Positions 7,534-17,217 of a stretch of DNA of 64,000 nt are shown here, piece by piece. The notes beneath the pieces were generated by a model. The model searched no databases. It had not been told where the DNA came from and saw nothing but the letters and a program-made list of their open reading frames with translations. The stretch comes from Bacillus sp. F19. Its GTDB lineage: Bacteria; Bacillota; Bacilli; Bacillales; Bacillaceae. Position 1 is the first letter of the stretch, and each line of letters begins with the position of its first letter. Both the position numbers and the translations under genes were made by a program. The DNA lies in NCBI GenBank assembly GCA_023823795.1, contig CP085710.1, positions 1,886,001-1,950,000 of the forward strand, written 5' to 3'.

Positions 7534-7756
7534 GCAAAAACCTCCTTTAAATATGACCCTCACCTTCTGTGCATTAGCCTGAGTGTCTAATATAAACTAT
7601 GTCACGGCATGGGAAGTGTATAGACAAAAGCCCAGATATCCAATAAAAAATTGGGAAATGAAGATGATCAGAATAAGGGGATTTAACATTTAATTGTATA
7701 AAGTTTGATTTAACCTGCTAACCGCCTGAGTTTAGGCAAGATGGCTCAGTAGAAAG

Positions 7757-7896
7757 GCTGGTTCCAAATTTCTCACTGTCAAGCTCCATCTCCTGGCCCC
7801 TCGGCCAGAACAAATTCCCTCAGGAAAGTCAAACCCGGACTTTTCGGGTGATATCTTATCTGTCTGCCCGAGTCTTACCAGTCGGTTCCGCTTTTC
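7757..7896. repeat. Dispersed intergenic repeat, copy A
   Basis: Shares with 41226-41361 a chain of blocks: AGCTCCA, GGCCAGAAC, AAGTCAAA, CCGGACTTTTC, TATCTGTCTGCC and a closing CGGTTCCGCTTTTC. Each copy contains a hairpin from AAGTC and GACTT. No protein is encoded. Nothing else is evident in the gap 7534-7970 before ykyA. Confidence 0.7.
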
Positions 7897-7970
7897 TATT
7901 TAAAGAAGATATTGTAAAAAACCGAAGAACGTCTTATAGTTAAAGTGTTGAATGGTTAGGGGGACCCACG

Positions 7971-8657
7971 GTGACAAAACTTTCAAAAGCAATTTCAGCA
8001 GCAGCGGCAATCTTGATTGGTTCGGTATTATTATCTGGCTGTTCAGGCTCTTCGCCAGAAGAAGAAATGTACAGTGCTCTTGAGAAGGTAGTATCTCTTG
8101 AAGATACATTTGAGCAGCAGCAAAAGCCTCTAATTGAGCTTGAAAAAGAGGAAAATGAACTTTATGAAGAAATTATTTCTTTAGGTATGAAAGAGTACGA
8201 TAAGATTGTTTCTCTTTCAAAAGAAGCGTCAGCTGTTGTAGAAGAAAGAGAAAAGCGGTTAGAGGATGAAAGGCAAAGCATTCTTGATTCCGAGGAAGAA
8301 TTTAAAAAAATTGCAGATCTTTCAAAGGAGCTCAAAGAAGAAGGAGCGAAAGATAAGGCTGATAAGCTGCAGGGGCTGATGCAGAATCGCTATGATTCCT
8401 ACGATGCCCTTTATGCTTCATATAAAGAAGCGATTGTCCTTGATAAAGAGCTGTATCAAATGTTTCAAAAAAAGGATTTGAAGCTTGAAGAGCTTGAAGC
8501 GAAAATTACTGAAATTAACAGTACTTACGAAAAAGTATTGGCCGAAAATAAAAAATTTAATGAGTATACAGAACAGTATAATCAGGCAAAAATGGACTTT
8601 TATAAAGAAGCAGAGATTGAGGTAGAACAACCGGAAGAAAATGCATCAAAATCATAA
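7971..8657 (+). CDS. ykyA: YkyA-family cell-wall-binding lipoprotein
   Basis: Predicted secreted lipoprotein of the YkyA family (putative cell-wall binding). A GTG start follows TTAGGGGGA. The signal peptide ends in the lipobox LLSGC, with the lipidated Cys near residue 24. The rest is almost entirely charged helix, heavy in Glu and Lys (for example EEREKRLEDERQ), so long coiled coils are expected on the outer membrane face. The 228 residues fit the family. It lies between def and pdhA as in B. subtilis and has its own terminator. The function is unproven. Confidence 0.88.
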   Translation: MTKLSKAISAAAAILIGSVLLSGCSGSSPEEEMYSALEKVVSLEDTFEQQQKPLIELEKEENELYEEIISLGMKEYDKIVSLSKEASAVVEEREKRLEDERQSILDSEEEFKKIADLSKELKEEGAKDKADKLQGLMQNRYDSYDALYASYKEAIVLDKELYQMFQKKDLKLEELEAKITEINSTYEKVLAENKKFNEYTEQYNQAKMDFYKEAEIEVEQPEENASKS

Positions 8658-8685
8658 CCATAAAAGCTTGCTTTATAGAGTATGG

Positions 8686-8716
8686 CCTGCAGAGAGATCT
8701 TTCTCTGCAGGTTTTT
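8686..8716 (+). terminator. ykyA terminator
   Basis: CCTGCAGAGA and TCTCTGCAGG pair around GATCTT, then TTTTTT. Confidence 0.9.
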
Positions 8717-8904
8717 TGTTTTCAGCAGTAAACCGCTGTGTATAATGGCAGCTGCATCAGCATTTTTCGACATTCACTTACAAGGATAACTGTATCGATT
8801 TTTATAATACAGATAAAGAATTAGTTATAGTACAGATTGATAAATAGGGAATAAAAGTAAAATGAAAACACTTAATATCTTTTAAGAATATCGATATAAA
8901 TCAA

Positions 8905-8934
8905 TTGACGAACTTATTTTTTATGGTGTACACT
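8905..8934 (+). promoter_or_regulatory. pdhABCD promoter
   Basis: TTGACG (8905-8910), 18-bp spacer and TACACT (8929-8934). The start near 8941 leaves a leader of about 225 nt before pdhA. Confidence 0.7.
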
Positions 8935-8981
8935 AGGAAATGTTGAAACGAATTGTATTAATTTCTTTCATCACTTAAATT

Positions 8982-8999
8982 AGTACAGATATTTGTACT
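8982..8999. promoter_or_regulatory. Palindrome in the pdhA leader
   Basis: AGTACA-N6-TGTACT is a perfect inverted repeat some 40 nt after the predicted start. It could be a repressor operator or a small RNA hairpin. AGTACAGATT also occurs near 8830. Confidence 0.35.
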
Positions 9000-9058
9000 G
9001 TCCAATACATAGAAAACGTTTCGGCATTCTCTCAGGTGGTATAAAGATATATAGAGAA

Positions 9059-9102
9059 TAGCCTAAAAAAATGTGTCAGGCGTACTCATTTTGGGTAGGC
9101 TA
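9059..9102 (+). promoter_or_regulatory. Long hairpin in the pdhA leader RNA
   Basis: TAGCCTA (9059-9065) pairs with TAGGCTA (9096-9102), continued by AAAAATG with CATTTT inside. No T-run follows, so it is not a plain terminator. It may stabilise the mRNA or be a regulator site. I know of no named leader element of this form. Confidence 0.45.
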
Positions 9103-9161
9103 ATGCTGTATGTGTCAGTAATTATCTAGAACTATTTTTTTATAAGAGAAAGGATAGGTGA

Positions 9162-10283
<1,122 letters not shown>

Positions 10284-10286
10284 GCC

Positions 10287-11264
10287 ATGGCTCAAATGAC
10301 AATGATTCAAGCAATCACTGATGCGCTGCGCTCAGAATTAAAAAATGATTCTAACGTCTTAGTGTTTGGAGAAGATGTTGGTGTAAATGGCGGCGTATTC
10401 CGTGCTACTGAAGGATTACAAAAAGAATTCGGCGAAGACCGTGTATTTGATACACCTCTTGCTGAATCAGGAATCGGCGGTCTTGCGATCGGTCTTGGAT
10501 TAACAGGATTCCGTCCTGTAGCTGAAATTCAATTCTTCGGTTTCGTTTATGAAGTAATGGACTCTATTTCAGGCCAAATGGCTCGTATGCGCTACCGTTC
10601 AGGCGGACGCTGGTCTTCTCCAGTTACAATCCGTTCACCATTTGGCGGAGGCGTTCATACACCTGAACTACATGCTGACAGCTTAGAAGGCCTTATGGCT
10701 CAGCAGCCTGGTGTCAAAGTTGTTATTCCTTCAACTCCATACGACGCAAAAGGACTTTTAATCTCTGCTATTCGTGATAACGATCCTGTCGTTTTCCTTG
10801 AGCATATGAAGCTTTACCGTTCTTTCCGTCAGGAAGTTCCTGAAGAAGAATACACGATTGAAATCGGCAAAGCTGAAGTGAAAAGAGAAGGTACTGACCT
10901 TTCTATTATTACTTATGGCGCAATGGTGCATGAGTCATTAAAAGCAGCAGAAGAGCTTGAAAAAGAAGGGATTTCTGCTGAAGTGATCGACCTGCGCACA
11001 ATCAGCCCATTAGATATCGACACAATCATTGCATCTGTTGAAAAAACAGGACGTGCGATTGTTGTGCAAGAAGCTCAAAAGCAAGCTGGTATTGCAGCTA
11101 ACGTTGTTGCTGAAATCAATGACCGTGCAATCTTAAGCTTAGAAGCTCCTGTACTTCGCGTGACAGCTCCAGACACTGTATTTGCTTTCTCTCAAGCTGA
11201 AGGTGTATGGCTGCCAAACTTCAAAGATGTGATTGAAACAGCTAAAAAAGTCATGAATTTCTAA
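10287..11264 (+). CDS. pdhB: Pyruvate dehydrogenase E1 beta subunit
   Basis: Beta subunit of the E1 alpha2-beta2 heterotetramer. The 325 residues begin [14 protein letters not shown] and contain [13 protein letters not shown] and the transketolase-like segment [19 protein letters not shown]-terminal transketolase domain follows from about residue 200. The ribosome site GGAG lies in the end of pdhA, which couples the two genes. A 168-bp gap with a small hairpin separates it from pdhC. Confidence 0.97.
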   Translation: MAQMTMIQAITDALRSELKNDSNVLVFGEDVGVNGGVFRATEGLQKEFGEDRVFDTPLAESGIGGLAIGLGLTGFRPVAEIQFFGFVYEVMDSISGQMARMRYRSGGRWSSPVTIRSPFGGGVHTPELHADSLEGLMAQQPGVKVVIPSTPYDAKGLLISAIRDNDPVVFLEHMKLYRSFRQEVPEEEYTIEIGKAEVKREGTDLSIITYGAMVHESLKAAEELEKEGISAEVIDLRTISPLDIDTIIASVEKTGRAIVVQEAQKQAGIAANVVAEINDRAILSLEAPVLRVTAPDTVFAFSQAEGVWLPNFKDVIETAKKVMNF

Positions 11265-11380
11265 TTATACATTCTGAGAAAAGAAATCAGAGGGCCCGGA
11301 AGAATGCGTGTTTATGTTCCATGATCAGCGCGGCAAGCTGCGTGAAAGCACTTGAACAAACATCAAATGGTAATTCTTTT

Positions 11381-11404
11381 GAAACCTGCAAACTGGTTTC
11401 TTTT
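11381..11404 (+). terminator. Weak hairpin between pdhB and pdhC
   Basis: GAAACC and GGTTTC pair around an 8-nt loop and run into TTTT. It may partly terminate or process the operon mRNA so that E1 and E2/E3 amounts differ. Confidence 0.4.
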
Positions 11405-11432
11405 CCATATGAAAAATAGGAGGTAATATACC

Positions 11433-12794
11433 GTGTCATTCGAATTTAAAATGCCGGATATCGGTGAGGGTATCCACGAAGGTGAAATTGTAAAGTGGTT
11501 TATCAAGCCAGGCGATGAAGTAAACGAAGATGATGTACTGGCTGAAATCCAGAACGATAAAGCTGTCGTTGAAATTCCTTCTCCTGTAAAAGGAAAAGTT
11601 ATTGAGCTTAAAGTTGAAGAGGGAACTATTGCGACAGTTGGACAAACTCTTATTACATTTGATGCTCCTGGTTATGAAAACCTTAAATTTAAAGGTGATG
11701 ACCATGGAGATGAGCCTGCTAAAGAAGAGAAAACAGAAGCACAAGTTCAATCTACAGCTGAAGCTGGCCAAGATGTGAAAAAAGAAGAAGCTCCTAAACA
11801 AGAAACAACAGAAGCTACAGGCGCAGGTGCACAGGATCAGGCTGAAGTCGATCCAGACCGCCGCATCATTGCAATGCCTTCTGTACGCAAATATGCCCGT
11901 GAAAAAGGCGTTGAAATCCGCCAAGTATCAGGATCAGGCAAAAACGGACGCATCGGCAAAGAGGACATTGATGCATTCTTAGAAGGCGGCTCTAAACCTG
12001 CTGAAACGCAAACTGTAGCTCCTCAAGCAGAAGCTAAAGAAGAAAAAGCAGAGCAGAAAGCACCTGCAAAACAAGCTGTTCCAGAAGGCGACTTCCCTGA
12101 AACACGCGAGAAAATGAGCCCAATGCGCAAAGCAATTGCTAAAGCAATGGTTAACTCAAAACAAACAGCTCCACACGTAACATTGATGGATGAAGTGGAT
12201 GTGACGAAACTAGTTTCTCACAGAAAACAGTTCAAAGGTGTTGCAGCCGAGCAGGGAATTAAGTTAACATATTTACCGTACGTAGTGAAAGCTCTTACAT
12301 CAGCGCTTAAGAAATATCCGGTTCTAAACACTTCTATCGACGACAAAACAGAAGAAGTGATTCAAAAGCATTACTACAACATCGGTATTGCTGCTGATAC
12401 AGAAAAAGGACTTATGGTTCCAGTTGTTAAAAATGCAGAACGCAAATCAATCTTTGACATTTCTGATGAAATTAACGGCTTAGCTACTAAAGCACGCGAC
12501 GGTAAACTTTCTGCTGCGGAAATGAAGGGCGCTTCTTGTACAATTACAAACATCGGCTCAGCTGGCGGACAATGGTTCACTCCAGTAATCAATCACCCAG
12601 AGGTTGCAATCCTTGGAATCGGCCGCATTGCTGAAAAAGCAATCGTAGTTGACGGTGAAATTGTTGCTGCTCCAGTGCTTGCTTTATCATTAAGCTTTGA
12701 CCACCGCATGATCGATGGTGCTACAGCACAAAATGCATTAAATCACATTAAGCGTTTATTGAACGACCCACAACTTATTTTAATGGAGGCGTAA
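11433..12794 (+). CDS. pdhC: Pyruvate dehydrogenase E2, dihydrolipoamide acetyltransferase
   Basis: Core of the complex, which carries acetyl groups on lipoate and transfers them to CoA. An N-terminal lipoyl domain has Lys43 in NDKAVVE. A Glu/Ala/Pro-rich linker leads to the peripheral subunit-binding domain near 147-183, and a second linker leads to the catalytic domain with SFDHRMIDG (His near 424). The 453 residues with a single lipoyl domain are normal for Bacillus. The ribosome site is GGAGG. Confidence 0.97.
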   Translation: MSFEFKMPDIGEGIHEGEIVKWFIKPGDEVNEDDVLAEIQNDKAVVEIPSPVKGKVIELKVEEGTIATVGQTLITFDAPGYENLKFKGDDHGDEPAKEEKTEAQVQSTAEAGQDVKKEEAPKQETTEATGAGAQDQAEVDPDRRIIAMPSVRKYAREKGVEIRQVSGSGKNGRIGKEDIDAFLEGGSKPAETQTVAPQAEAKEEKAEQKAPAKQAVPEGDFPETREKMSPMRKAIAKAMVNSKQTAPHVTLMDEVDVTKLVSHRKQFKGVAAEQGIKLTYLPYVVKALTSALKKYPVLNTSIDDKTEEVIQKHYYNIGIAADTEKGLMVPVVKNAERKSIFDISDEINGLATKARDGKLSAAEMKGASCTITNIGSAGGQWFTPVINHPEVAILGIGRIAEKAIVVDGEIVAAPVLALSLSFDHRMIDGATAQNALNHIKRLLNDPQLILMEA

Positions 12795-12797
12795 TCG

Positions 12798-14210
12798 ATG
12801 GTAGTAGGAGATTTCCCTATTGAAACAGATACTCTTGTCATTGGTGCGGGACCTGGTGGCTATGTAGCTGCCATCCGCGCTGCACAGCTAGGACAGAAAG
12901 TAACAATCGTAGAAAAAGCAAACCTTGGCGGTGTTTGCTTAAACGTTGGATGTATTCCTTCTAAAGCGTTAATCGCTGCTGGTCACCGTTTTGAGAATGC
13001 TAAGCATTCTGAAGACATGGGAATCAAAGCTGAAAACGTAACAGTTGATTTTACGAAAGTTCAAGAATTCAAAGCTGGCGTAGTGAAAAAGCTTGTCGGC
13101 GGTGTTGAAGGACTTCTTAAAGGCAACAAAGTTGAAATCGTTCGCGGCGAAGCTTATTTTGTAGACAGCGAATCTATTAAAGTAATGGATGATAACTCAT
13201 CTCAAACTTATAAATTCAAAAATGCAATCATTGCTACAGGTTCACGTCCGATTGAAATTCCAGGATTCAAATATTCTAAACGCGTTTTAGATTCAACAGG
13301 CGCGCTGAACTTAAATGAAATTCCTAAGAAAATTGTTGTTATTGGTGCAGGCTACATAGGCACTGAGCTTGGAACAGCTTACGCTAACTTCGGTTCTGAA
13401 GTCGTATTCATTGAAGCAATGGATGAGATCTTAATGGGCTTTGAAAAGCAAATGAGCTCACTAGTAAAACGCAACCTTAAGAAAAAGGGCAACGTTGAAA
13501 TCCATACAAAAGCTAAAGCTAAATCTGTTGAAGAAACAGAAAACGGCGTAAAAGTAACATTTGAAGTAAAAGGCGAAGAGCAGACAGTTGAAGCTGACTA
13601 CTTGTTAGTAACAGTTGGTCGCCGTGCTAACACAGACGAACTTGGCCTTGAGCAAGTAGGCGTTGAAATGTCAGACCGCGGCGTGATTAAAATTGATAAG
13701 CAGTGCCGCACAAGCGTTTCTAACATCTTTGCAATCGGTGATATCGTTGAAGGTCCTCCTCTTGCACACAAAGCTTCTTATGAAGGCAAAATTGCTGCAG
13801 AGGTAATCGCTGGCGAACATGCTGAAATTGATTACTTAGGAATTCCTGCTGTTGTATTCTCTGAGCCTGAACTTGCTTCAGTAGGCTACACAGAAGCACA
13901 AGCTAAAGAAGAAGGACTTGAGGTTGTTGCTGCTAAGTTCCCATTTGCTGCAAATGGACGGGCACTATCTCTTAACCAGACAGACGGATTCTTAAAACTA
14001 GTTACACGTAAAGAAGACGGTCTTGTTATTGGAGCGCAGATTGCTGGTGCTGCAGCTTCTGATATGATTTCAGAGCTAAGCCTTGCAATTGAAGCCGGCA
14101 TGACTGCTGAAGATATCGCGATGACAATTCATGCGCATCCAACATTGGGAGAAATCACAATGGAAGCTGCTGAAGTTGCAATCGGAAGCCCGATTCACAT
14201 CGTGAAATAA
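12798..14210 (+). CDS. pdhD: Dihydrolipoamide dehydrogenase (E3)
   Basis: FAD flavoprotein that reoxidises dihydrolipoamide with NAD+. Its 470 residues show the FAD motif [10 protein letters not shown], the redox disulfide Cys47/Cys52 in [10 protein letters not shown], an NAD motif [10 protein letters not shown] and the C-terminal catalytic HAHPTLGE. It is last in the operon and starts 3 nt after pdhC. Its terminator stem is now split by the inserted element that begins 26 nt after the stop codon. Confidence 0.97.
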   Translation: MVVGDFPIETDTLVIGAGPGGYVAAIRAAQLGQKVTIVEKANLGGVCLNVGCIPSKALIAAGHRFENAKHSEDMGIKAENVTVDFTKVQEFKAGVVKKLVGGVEGLLKGNKVEIVRGEAYFVDSESIKVMDDNSSQTYKFKNAIIATGSRPIEIPGFKYSKRVLDSTGALNLNEIPKKIVVIGAGYIGTELGTAYANFGSEVVFIEAMDEILMGFEKQMSSLVKRNLKKKGNVEIHTKAKAKSVEETENGVKVTFEVKGEEQTVEADYLLVTVGRRANTDELGLEQVGVEMSDRGVIKIDKQCRTSVSNIFAIGDIVEGPPLAHKASYEGKIAAEVIAGEHAEIDYLGIPAVVFSEPELASVGYTEAQAKEEGLEVVAAKFPFAANGRALSLNQTDGFLKLVTRKEDGLVIGAQIAGAAASDMISELSLAIEAGMTAEDIAMTIHAHPTLGEITMEAAEVAIGSPIHIVK

Positions 14211-14217
14211 TAAGAGT

Positions 14218-14231
14218 AAAACCCCCTTAAT
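14218..14231 (+). terminator. Left half of the split pdhD terminator
   Basis: AAAACCCCCTTAAT is the exact reverse complement of the arm at 16094-16107, now 1.86 kb away. Removing 14237-16087 and one TTT duplicate restores a 14-bp stem with loop GCTTTATG and a T-run, that is, an ordinary terminator for pdhD. Confidence 0.8.
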
Positions 14232-14269
14232 GCTTTTGAAGTGAACCCAAAAAGTTAGACACTTTATTA

Positions 14270-14518
14270 TTAGGCAACGGGTAGGGCATGAGTTCGGTAT
14301 TCAACCGGACTCATGCCTTTTAATTTTGCTTTAATCCGCTCATGATTGTCATAGTGGATATATGCTTTAAGCTCATGCTTAAAATGTTCAATATCCTTAA
14401 ATTCTTGAAGATATACCAGTTCTGATTTAAAAGCCCGAAAAAGTTTTCAATGACCGCATTATCCAAGCAATTTCCCTTTCGGGACATACTTTGAATAACA
14501 CCGTGTTGTTTCAATGTT
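14270..14518 (-). pseudogene. IS3-family transposase OrfB, C-terminal remnant
   Basis: The minus strand encodes [19 protein letters not shown], the hallmark of the last part of the IS3 OrfB DDE domain including its Glu. One base is missing in the A-run after FFGLL; in the shifted frame it continues [32 protein letters not shown] and VEYR to a stop at 14270. The N-terminal two thirds are absent, with the break near 14518 where IS6-like sequence begins on the other strand. Confidence 0.85.
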
Positions 14519-14780
14519 GTGGTGATTGATGCACTAATCGCTTTTGGTATTTCACGGCATCATCTTAAGCCAACCAATGATTCTTGGCGGGTCGATGAGA
14601 CATATGTGAAAGTCAAAGATCAATGGATGTACCTATATCGTGCCGTTGATTCAGAAGGAAATACGATTGATTTTTATTTAAGTAAAACAAGAGATCATAA
14701 GGCTGCAAAGCGCTTTTTCAAGAAAGCTTTGCGGTCTTTTCATGTTTCAAAGCCCCGTGTTATCACAGTAGACAAGAACC
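14519..14780 (+). pseudogene. IS6-family transposase fragment
   Basis: Frame 14519 onward carries LKPTNDSWRVDETYVKVKD, WMYLYRAVDSEGNTIDFYL and KPRVITVDKN, the middle of the IS6 (IS26/IS240-like) DDE transposase including the first Asp. The N-terminal helix-turn-helix and the C-terminus are missing. Similarity stops sharply at about 14780, where the repeat that opens the DUF3995 module begins. The reading frame continues for 15 codons of unrelated sequence. Confidence 0.8.
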
Positions 14781-14794
14781 GCTTTTTTAATATT

Positions 14795-14825
14795 GTTCAG
14801 CAATCGGGCCATTTAATGGAGTAAG
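14795..14825 (+). repeat. Left direct repeat of the DUF3995 module
   Basis: GTTCAGCAATCGGGCC and the following 15 bases match 15681-15711 at 24 of 31 positions, same orientation, and both are preceded by GCTTTTTT. The pair brackets the DUF3995 gene. Confidence 0.55.
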
Positions 14826-15071
14826 AGTTTGCATAAAATCTCACTTTTTTATTAGTTATCAGGTGTAGTTGAGCATGTGCAAACGTTGATTTATCAACAA
14901 TATATAATATCATGCATAACTATAAATTGTGACAAGTTGAAATCCCTTGGCGCAAAGGGTGTTTGTGATAGGCCGATGGGAATCATTATGTAAAATTCAC
15001 GTGATATTAGTGACATCACTCATTTTCATGATAAAATGGAATAAAAAGGTATATGAGGAGTGGATCTATTG

Positions 15072-15614
15072 ATGTTTCAAAGGAAGATAGCCCAACAAGT
15101 AAAAACGAAATCAACAACTTGGAGTTATGTGGCATGCATTTCGGCACTCTTATTCGCAGCACCACATCTTTGGTGGGGGATGGGAGTATCTGTAGCTTTC
15201 CCAGGCGACTATAAATCATTCCCTGATAACGTTTGGTCAGTAGCTATTGGATTTTGGACAATGGGTTTCTTAGCGATTCTTGCAGCACTCTTTGCACTTT
15301 CTTTTATACAACCATGGGGTCGAAGAATTCCTCGTTCAATGCTACTCATACTCGGATGGATTGCATCAGTCGGGTTGACGTTTTGGGGTCTCGGTTTTTT
15401 TTACTTAAGATTTTTTATAGAAATTGGTCGCGTGATATCTTCCCAACAGTTTACTTATCAAGATTCAAATATTTACCCTATAATTTGGGGTTACATTTGG
15501 TATTCATTGTTCTTAGTTTGGGGCATCTCGCTAGGTCTTACCGTTTTGCAGTATCAAAGAAGATCTCGTGTACAGAGTGAGGAAGTTAATAAATCCATAT
15601 CTATAGACAACTAA
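15072..15614 (+). CDS. Small integral membrane protein, DUF3995-like
   Basis: About 180 residues with four predicted membrane helices. The segments SALLFAAPHLWWGMG and FPGDYKSFPDNVW resemble the HxxWG-type opening of DUF3995 proteins, whose function is unknown. GAGGAG at 15055-15060 suits ATG 15072 or the TTG just before it. The gene lies inside the mobile mosaic between 31-bp direct repeats, so it looks like a passenger gene. The region 14826-15071 before it holds no other recognisable gene. Confidence 0.6.
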   Translation: MFQRKIAQQVKTKSTTWSYVACISALLFAAPHLWWGMGVSVAFPGDYKSFPDNVWSVAIGFWTMGFLAILAALFALSFIQPWGRRIPRSMLLILGWIASVGLTFWGLGFFYLRFFIEIGRVISSQQFTYQDSNIYPIIWGYIWYSLFLVWGISLGLTVLQYQRRSRVQSEEVNKSISIDN

Positions 15615-15661
15615 ATGAGTAATGGCAGTTATAATAACGAATTTTATGTTAAAAAGACATG

Positions 15662-15683
15662 GGGAACAAAAAGCTTTTTTGTT
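15662..15683 (+). terminator. Possible terminator of the DUF3995 gene
   Basis: GAACAAAAA and TTTTTTGTTC flank GC in a near-perfect hairpin, with T-rich content in the second arm. Confidence 0.4.
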
Positions 15684-15711
15684 CAACAATCGAGCCAAAT
15701 AGTGAAGTGAG
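15681..15711 (+). repeat. Right direct repeat of the DUF3995 module
   Basis: GTTCAACAATCGAGCC and following bases; partner of 14795-14825. The IS3 OrfA similarity on the minus strand begins exactly at its outer edge. Confidence 0.55.
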
Positions 15712-16032
15712 GCGTCAACACCTCCACTTTCGTAAAGAGTTATCCATCTACGAATTGTACTTGGATCCTTGATGCCTGAAAACAGCAGCTGTCACTCTTG
15801 TTGACTTCCTATGTTCGTGCATATAGTTAAGTACGTTCAGTTTATCGCTTGCAGAATAGATTGTATATGCCTTTTCAAATGCTTCTTCCCCGTAATATTC
15901 AAATCGTTTAAGCCAAGTACGTAAATCCCCTGTATCTGCACCAATAGAATTAGCGATTCCCTTAAAAGAATCTTCACCTGCTAGATATCTTTTAACGGCC
16001 ATTATTTTTTCTTCTTTTGAAAATTCAGCCAT
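15712..16032 (-). pseudogene. IS3-family OrfA (helix-turn-helix) remnant
   Basis: ATG 16032 opens MAEFSKEEKIMAVKRYL, then GIANSIGADTGDLRTWLKRF and STRVTAAVF, the DNA-binding OrfA of IS150-group elements. One base change in length after AVF shifts the frame and yields a stop at 15748; in the next frame the homology continues as GIKDPSTIRRWITLYESGGV. The gene is cut at about 15712 by the DUF3995 module, so no functional product is expected. Confidence 0.85.
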
Positions 16033-16039
16033 AGAAAAA

Positions 16040-16087
16040 CTGCACCTCCAATTGTTAGATTATGTCTAACAATTGGGGTGCAGTTCA
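16040..16087. repeat. Terminal hairpin of the IS3 element
   Basis: The outer terminal repeat (16065-16087) is repeated inverted just inside it, so CTGCACC..AATTGTTAGA and TCTAACAATTGGGGTGCAG fold together. The OrfA ribosome site GGAGGTG (minus strand) is inside the inner arm, so transcripts entering from slp would have it masked. Confidence 0.6.
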
Positions 16088-16093
16088 TTTATG

Positions 16094-16109
16094 ATTAAGG
16101 GGGTTTTTT
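16094..16109 (+). terminator. Right half of the split pdhD terminator
   Basis: ATTAAGGGGGTTTT plus TT. It is the second arm and T-run of the pdhD terminator, separated from the first arm by the inserted element. Confidence 0.8.
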
Positions 16110-16111
16110 GA

Positions 16112-16147
16112 CAAAATAAAAAGGCGGCTAATTAAATAGAACCACCT
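16112..16147 (-). terminator. slp terminator
   Basis: Minus strand AGGTGG..CTA pairs with TAG..CCGCCT and is followed by TTTTT. Confidence 0.65.
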
Positions 16148-16154
16148 AAAACAC

Positions 16155-16544
16155 TTAACGCTGTCCGCTGCTCTTAGACAGAGCTTTAATGACAGGATTA
16201 ATAATCTCCTCTTTATTACCTACATGCCCTTCAATTTGGAAGATCACTTGATTATCATCCACAACAACAAGAGAAGGATATTTGTCTACATCAAACGGAT
16301 AATTTTCTTCCGCACTTGACTCGATAAATTGCAAACCTTCAATTTCTTCTGGGAAATCCCGTTTTAAATCGATGAGTGCGTCATAATAAACGGATTCCCG
16401 ATATTCATCCTGTTCATCTGAGAAGAATAATAGCTTTCTTTCTTCCGGTTCCGGCTGTTTAATCGCTTCAGAAGTGAAATTCAAACTGCAAGATGATAGA
16501 AGAAATACTGGCATGATGAAGGCGACAATAACCGACTTTGCCAT
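16155..16544 (-). CDS. slp: Small peptidoglycan-associated-type lipoprotein
   Basis: Secreted lipoprotein of 129 residues. The signal MAKSVIVAFIMPVF ends in the lipobox LLSSC (Cys19). The body has a thioredoxin-like feel (KLLFFSD near the start, YPSLVVVDDN later) but no CxxC, so no redox activity is implied. I start at ATG 16544 behind AGAGGTG instead of an upstream frame extension. The place directly after pdhD and the size fit slp of B. subtilis; the assignment rests mostly on that order. Confidence 0.7.
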   Translation of the reverse strand: MAKSVIVAFIMPVFLLSSCSLNFTSEAIKQPEPEERKLLFFSDEQDEYRESVYYDALIDLKRDFPEEIEGLQFIESSAEENYPFDVDKYPSLVVVDDNQVIFQIEGHVGNKEEIINPVIKALSKSSGQR

Positions 16545-16783
16545 ATTGCCCACCTCTTTAAAATGAAATGGTCTAAACATACCGCTCTATTTGTGAATGA
16601 AAACCAATACTTACTACCCAGTTTTAGTGTGCCGTCATGCTAAATTAATGCTATTCTATCATGTTTTCCGAATATTCCCCTGAATGTTACCTATTTGTTA
16701 CATAAATGAAAAATATACAGTAGGAATGTCGCATAACCTAAATATAGGAGATAAAGCGGCTGAGTCAAAGAAGGGGAGTAAAG

Positions 16784-17035
16784 ATGAAATGGCCAATGAT
16801 TATTATTCTGCAATGTTTCATGTGGGGCGGTTATGTATTGGTGGAATGGATATCTGAAAAAGATTCGCTGCAGGCTAAATTGATCTTGCTTGGGGTCTTT
16901 CTCTACATAGCATATATTGTGGCAGCATCTTTTTCACAATCTAAAAAAATCGCTCTATTCGTGACGGCTGCAACTGCAGCAGCGGCATTTTTATGCAAGG
17001 ATGAATTCTTACTGCTTATTAGGACGTTTATTTAA
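16784..17035 (+). CDS. Hypothetical membrane protein (83 aa)
   Basis: Begins MKWPMIIILQ and has three hydrophobic stretches (about residues 4-20, 31-48 and 55-70) with a short charged loop SEKDSLQ. GGGGAG precedes the ATG. It has its own terminator. I do not recognise the family; a small inner-membrane protein is all that can be said. The gap 16581-16783 before it shows no other gene. Confidence 0.65.
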   Translation: MKWPMIIILQCFMWGGYVLVEWISEKDSLQAKLILLGVFLYIAYIVAASFSQSKKIALFVTAATAAAAFLCKDEFLLLIRTFI

Positions 17036-17054
17036 TAACACTGTCAGAATAATC

Positions 17055-17090
17055 AAAAAACACTTTTCCCCAAACTAGAAAGTGTTTTTT
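17055..17090 (+). terminator. Terminator after the 83-aa gene
   Basis: AAAAAACACTTT and AAAGTGTTTTTT pair perfectly. Confidence 0.9.
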
Positions 17091-17217
17091 GATATTTTCT
17101 TTTATATAGAATTATTCACAGTAAGCAGGTGCTTTTGTTAATTAATTCCTCTTTTTATATAGTGAAGCAATCAGCCTTATATTATACTTATAAAGGAGAA
17201 TGATTGGGGGATACATA

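Larger units (their letters stand above)
14237..16087. mobile_element. Decayed IS3-family element with internal replacements
   Basis: The ends TGAAGTGAACCC..GTTAGACA (left) and, read inward from the right, TGAACTGCACCCC..GTTAGACA form imperfect terminal inverted repeats of the IS3/IS150 kind. TTT flanks both sides (14234-14236 and 16088-16090) as a likely 3-bp target duplication. Minus-strand remnants of OrfA (right) and OrfB (left) are in the right order for one element. The middle is replaced by an IS6 transposase fragment and a DUF3995 gene. Both transposase remnants are frameshifted, so it should not move by itself. Confidence 0.75.

Noticed and set aside
9011-9025. cre-like AGAAAACGTTTCGG in the pdhA leader
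   Set aside because: The right half misses the last three conserved positions.
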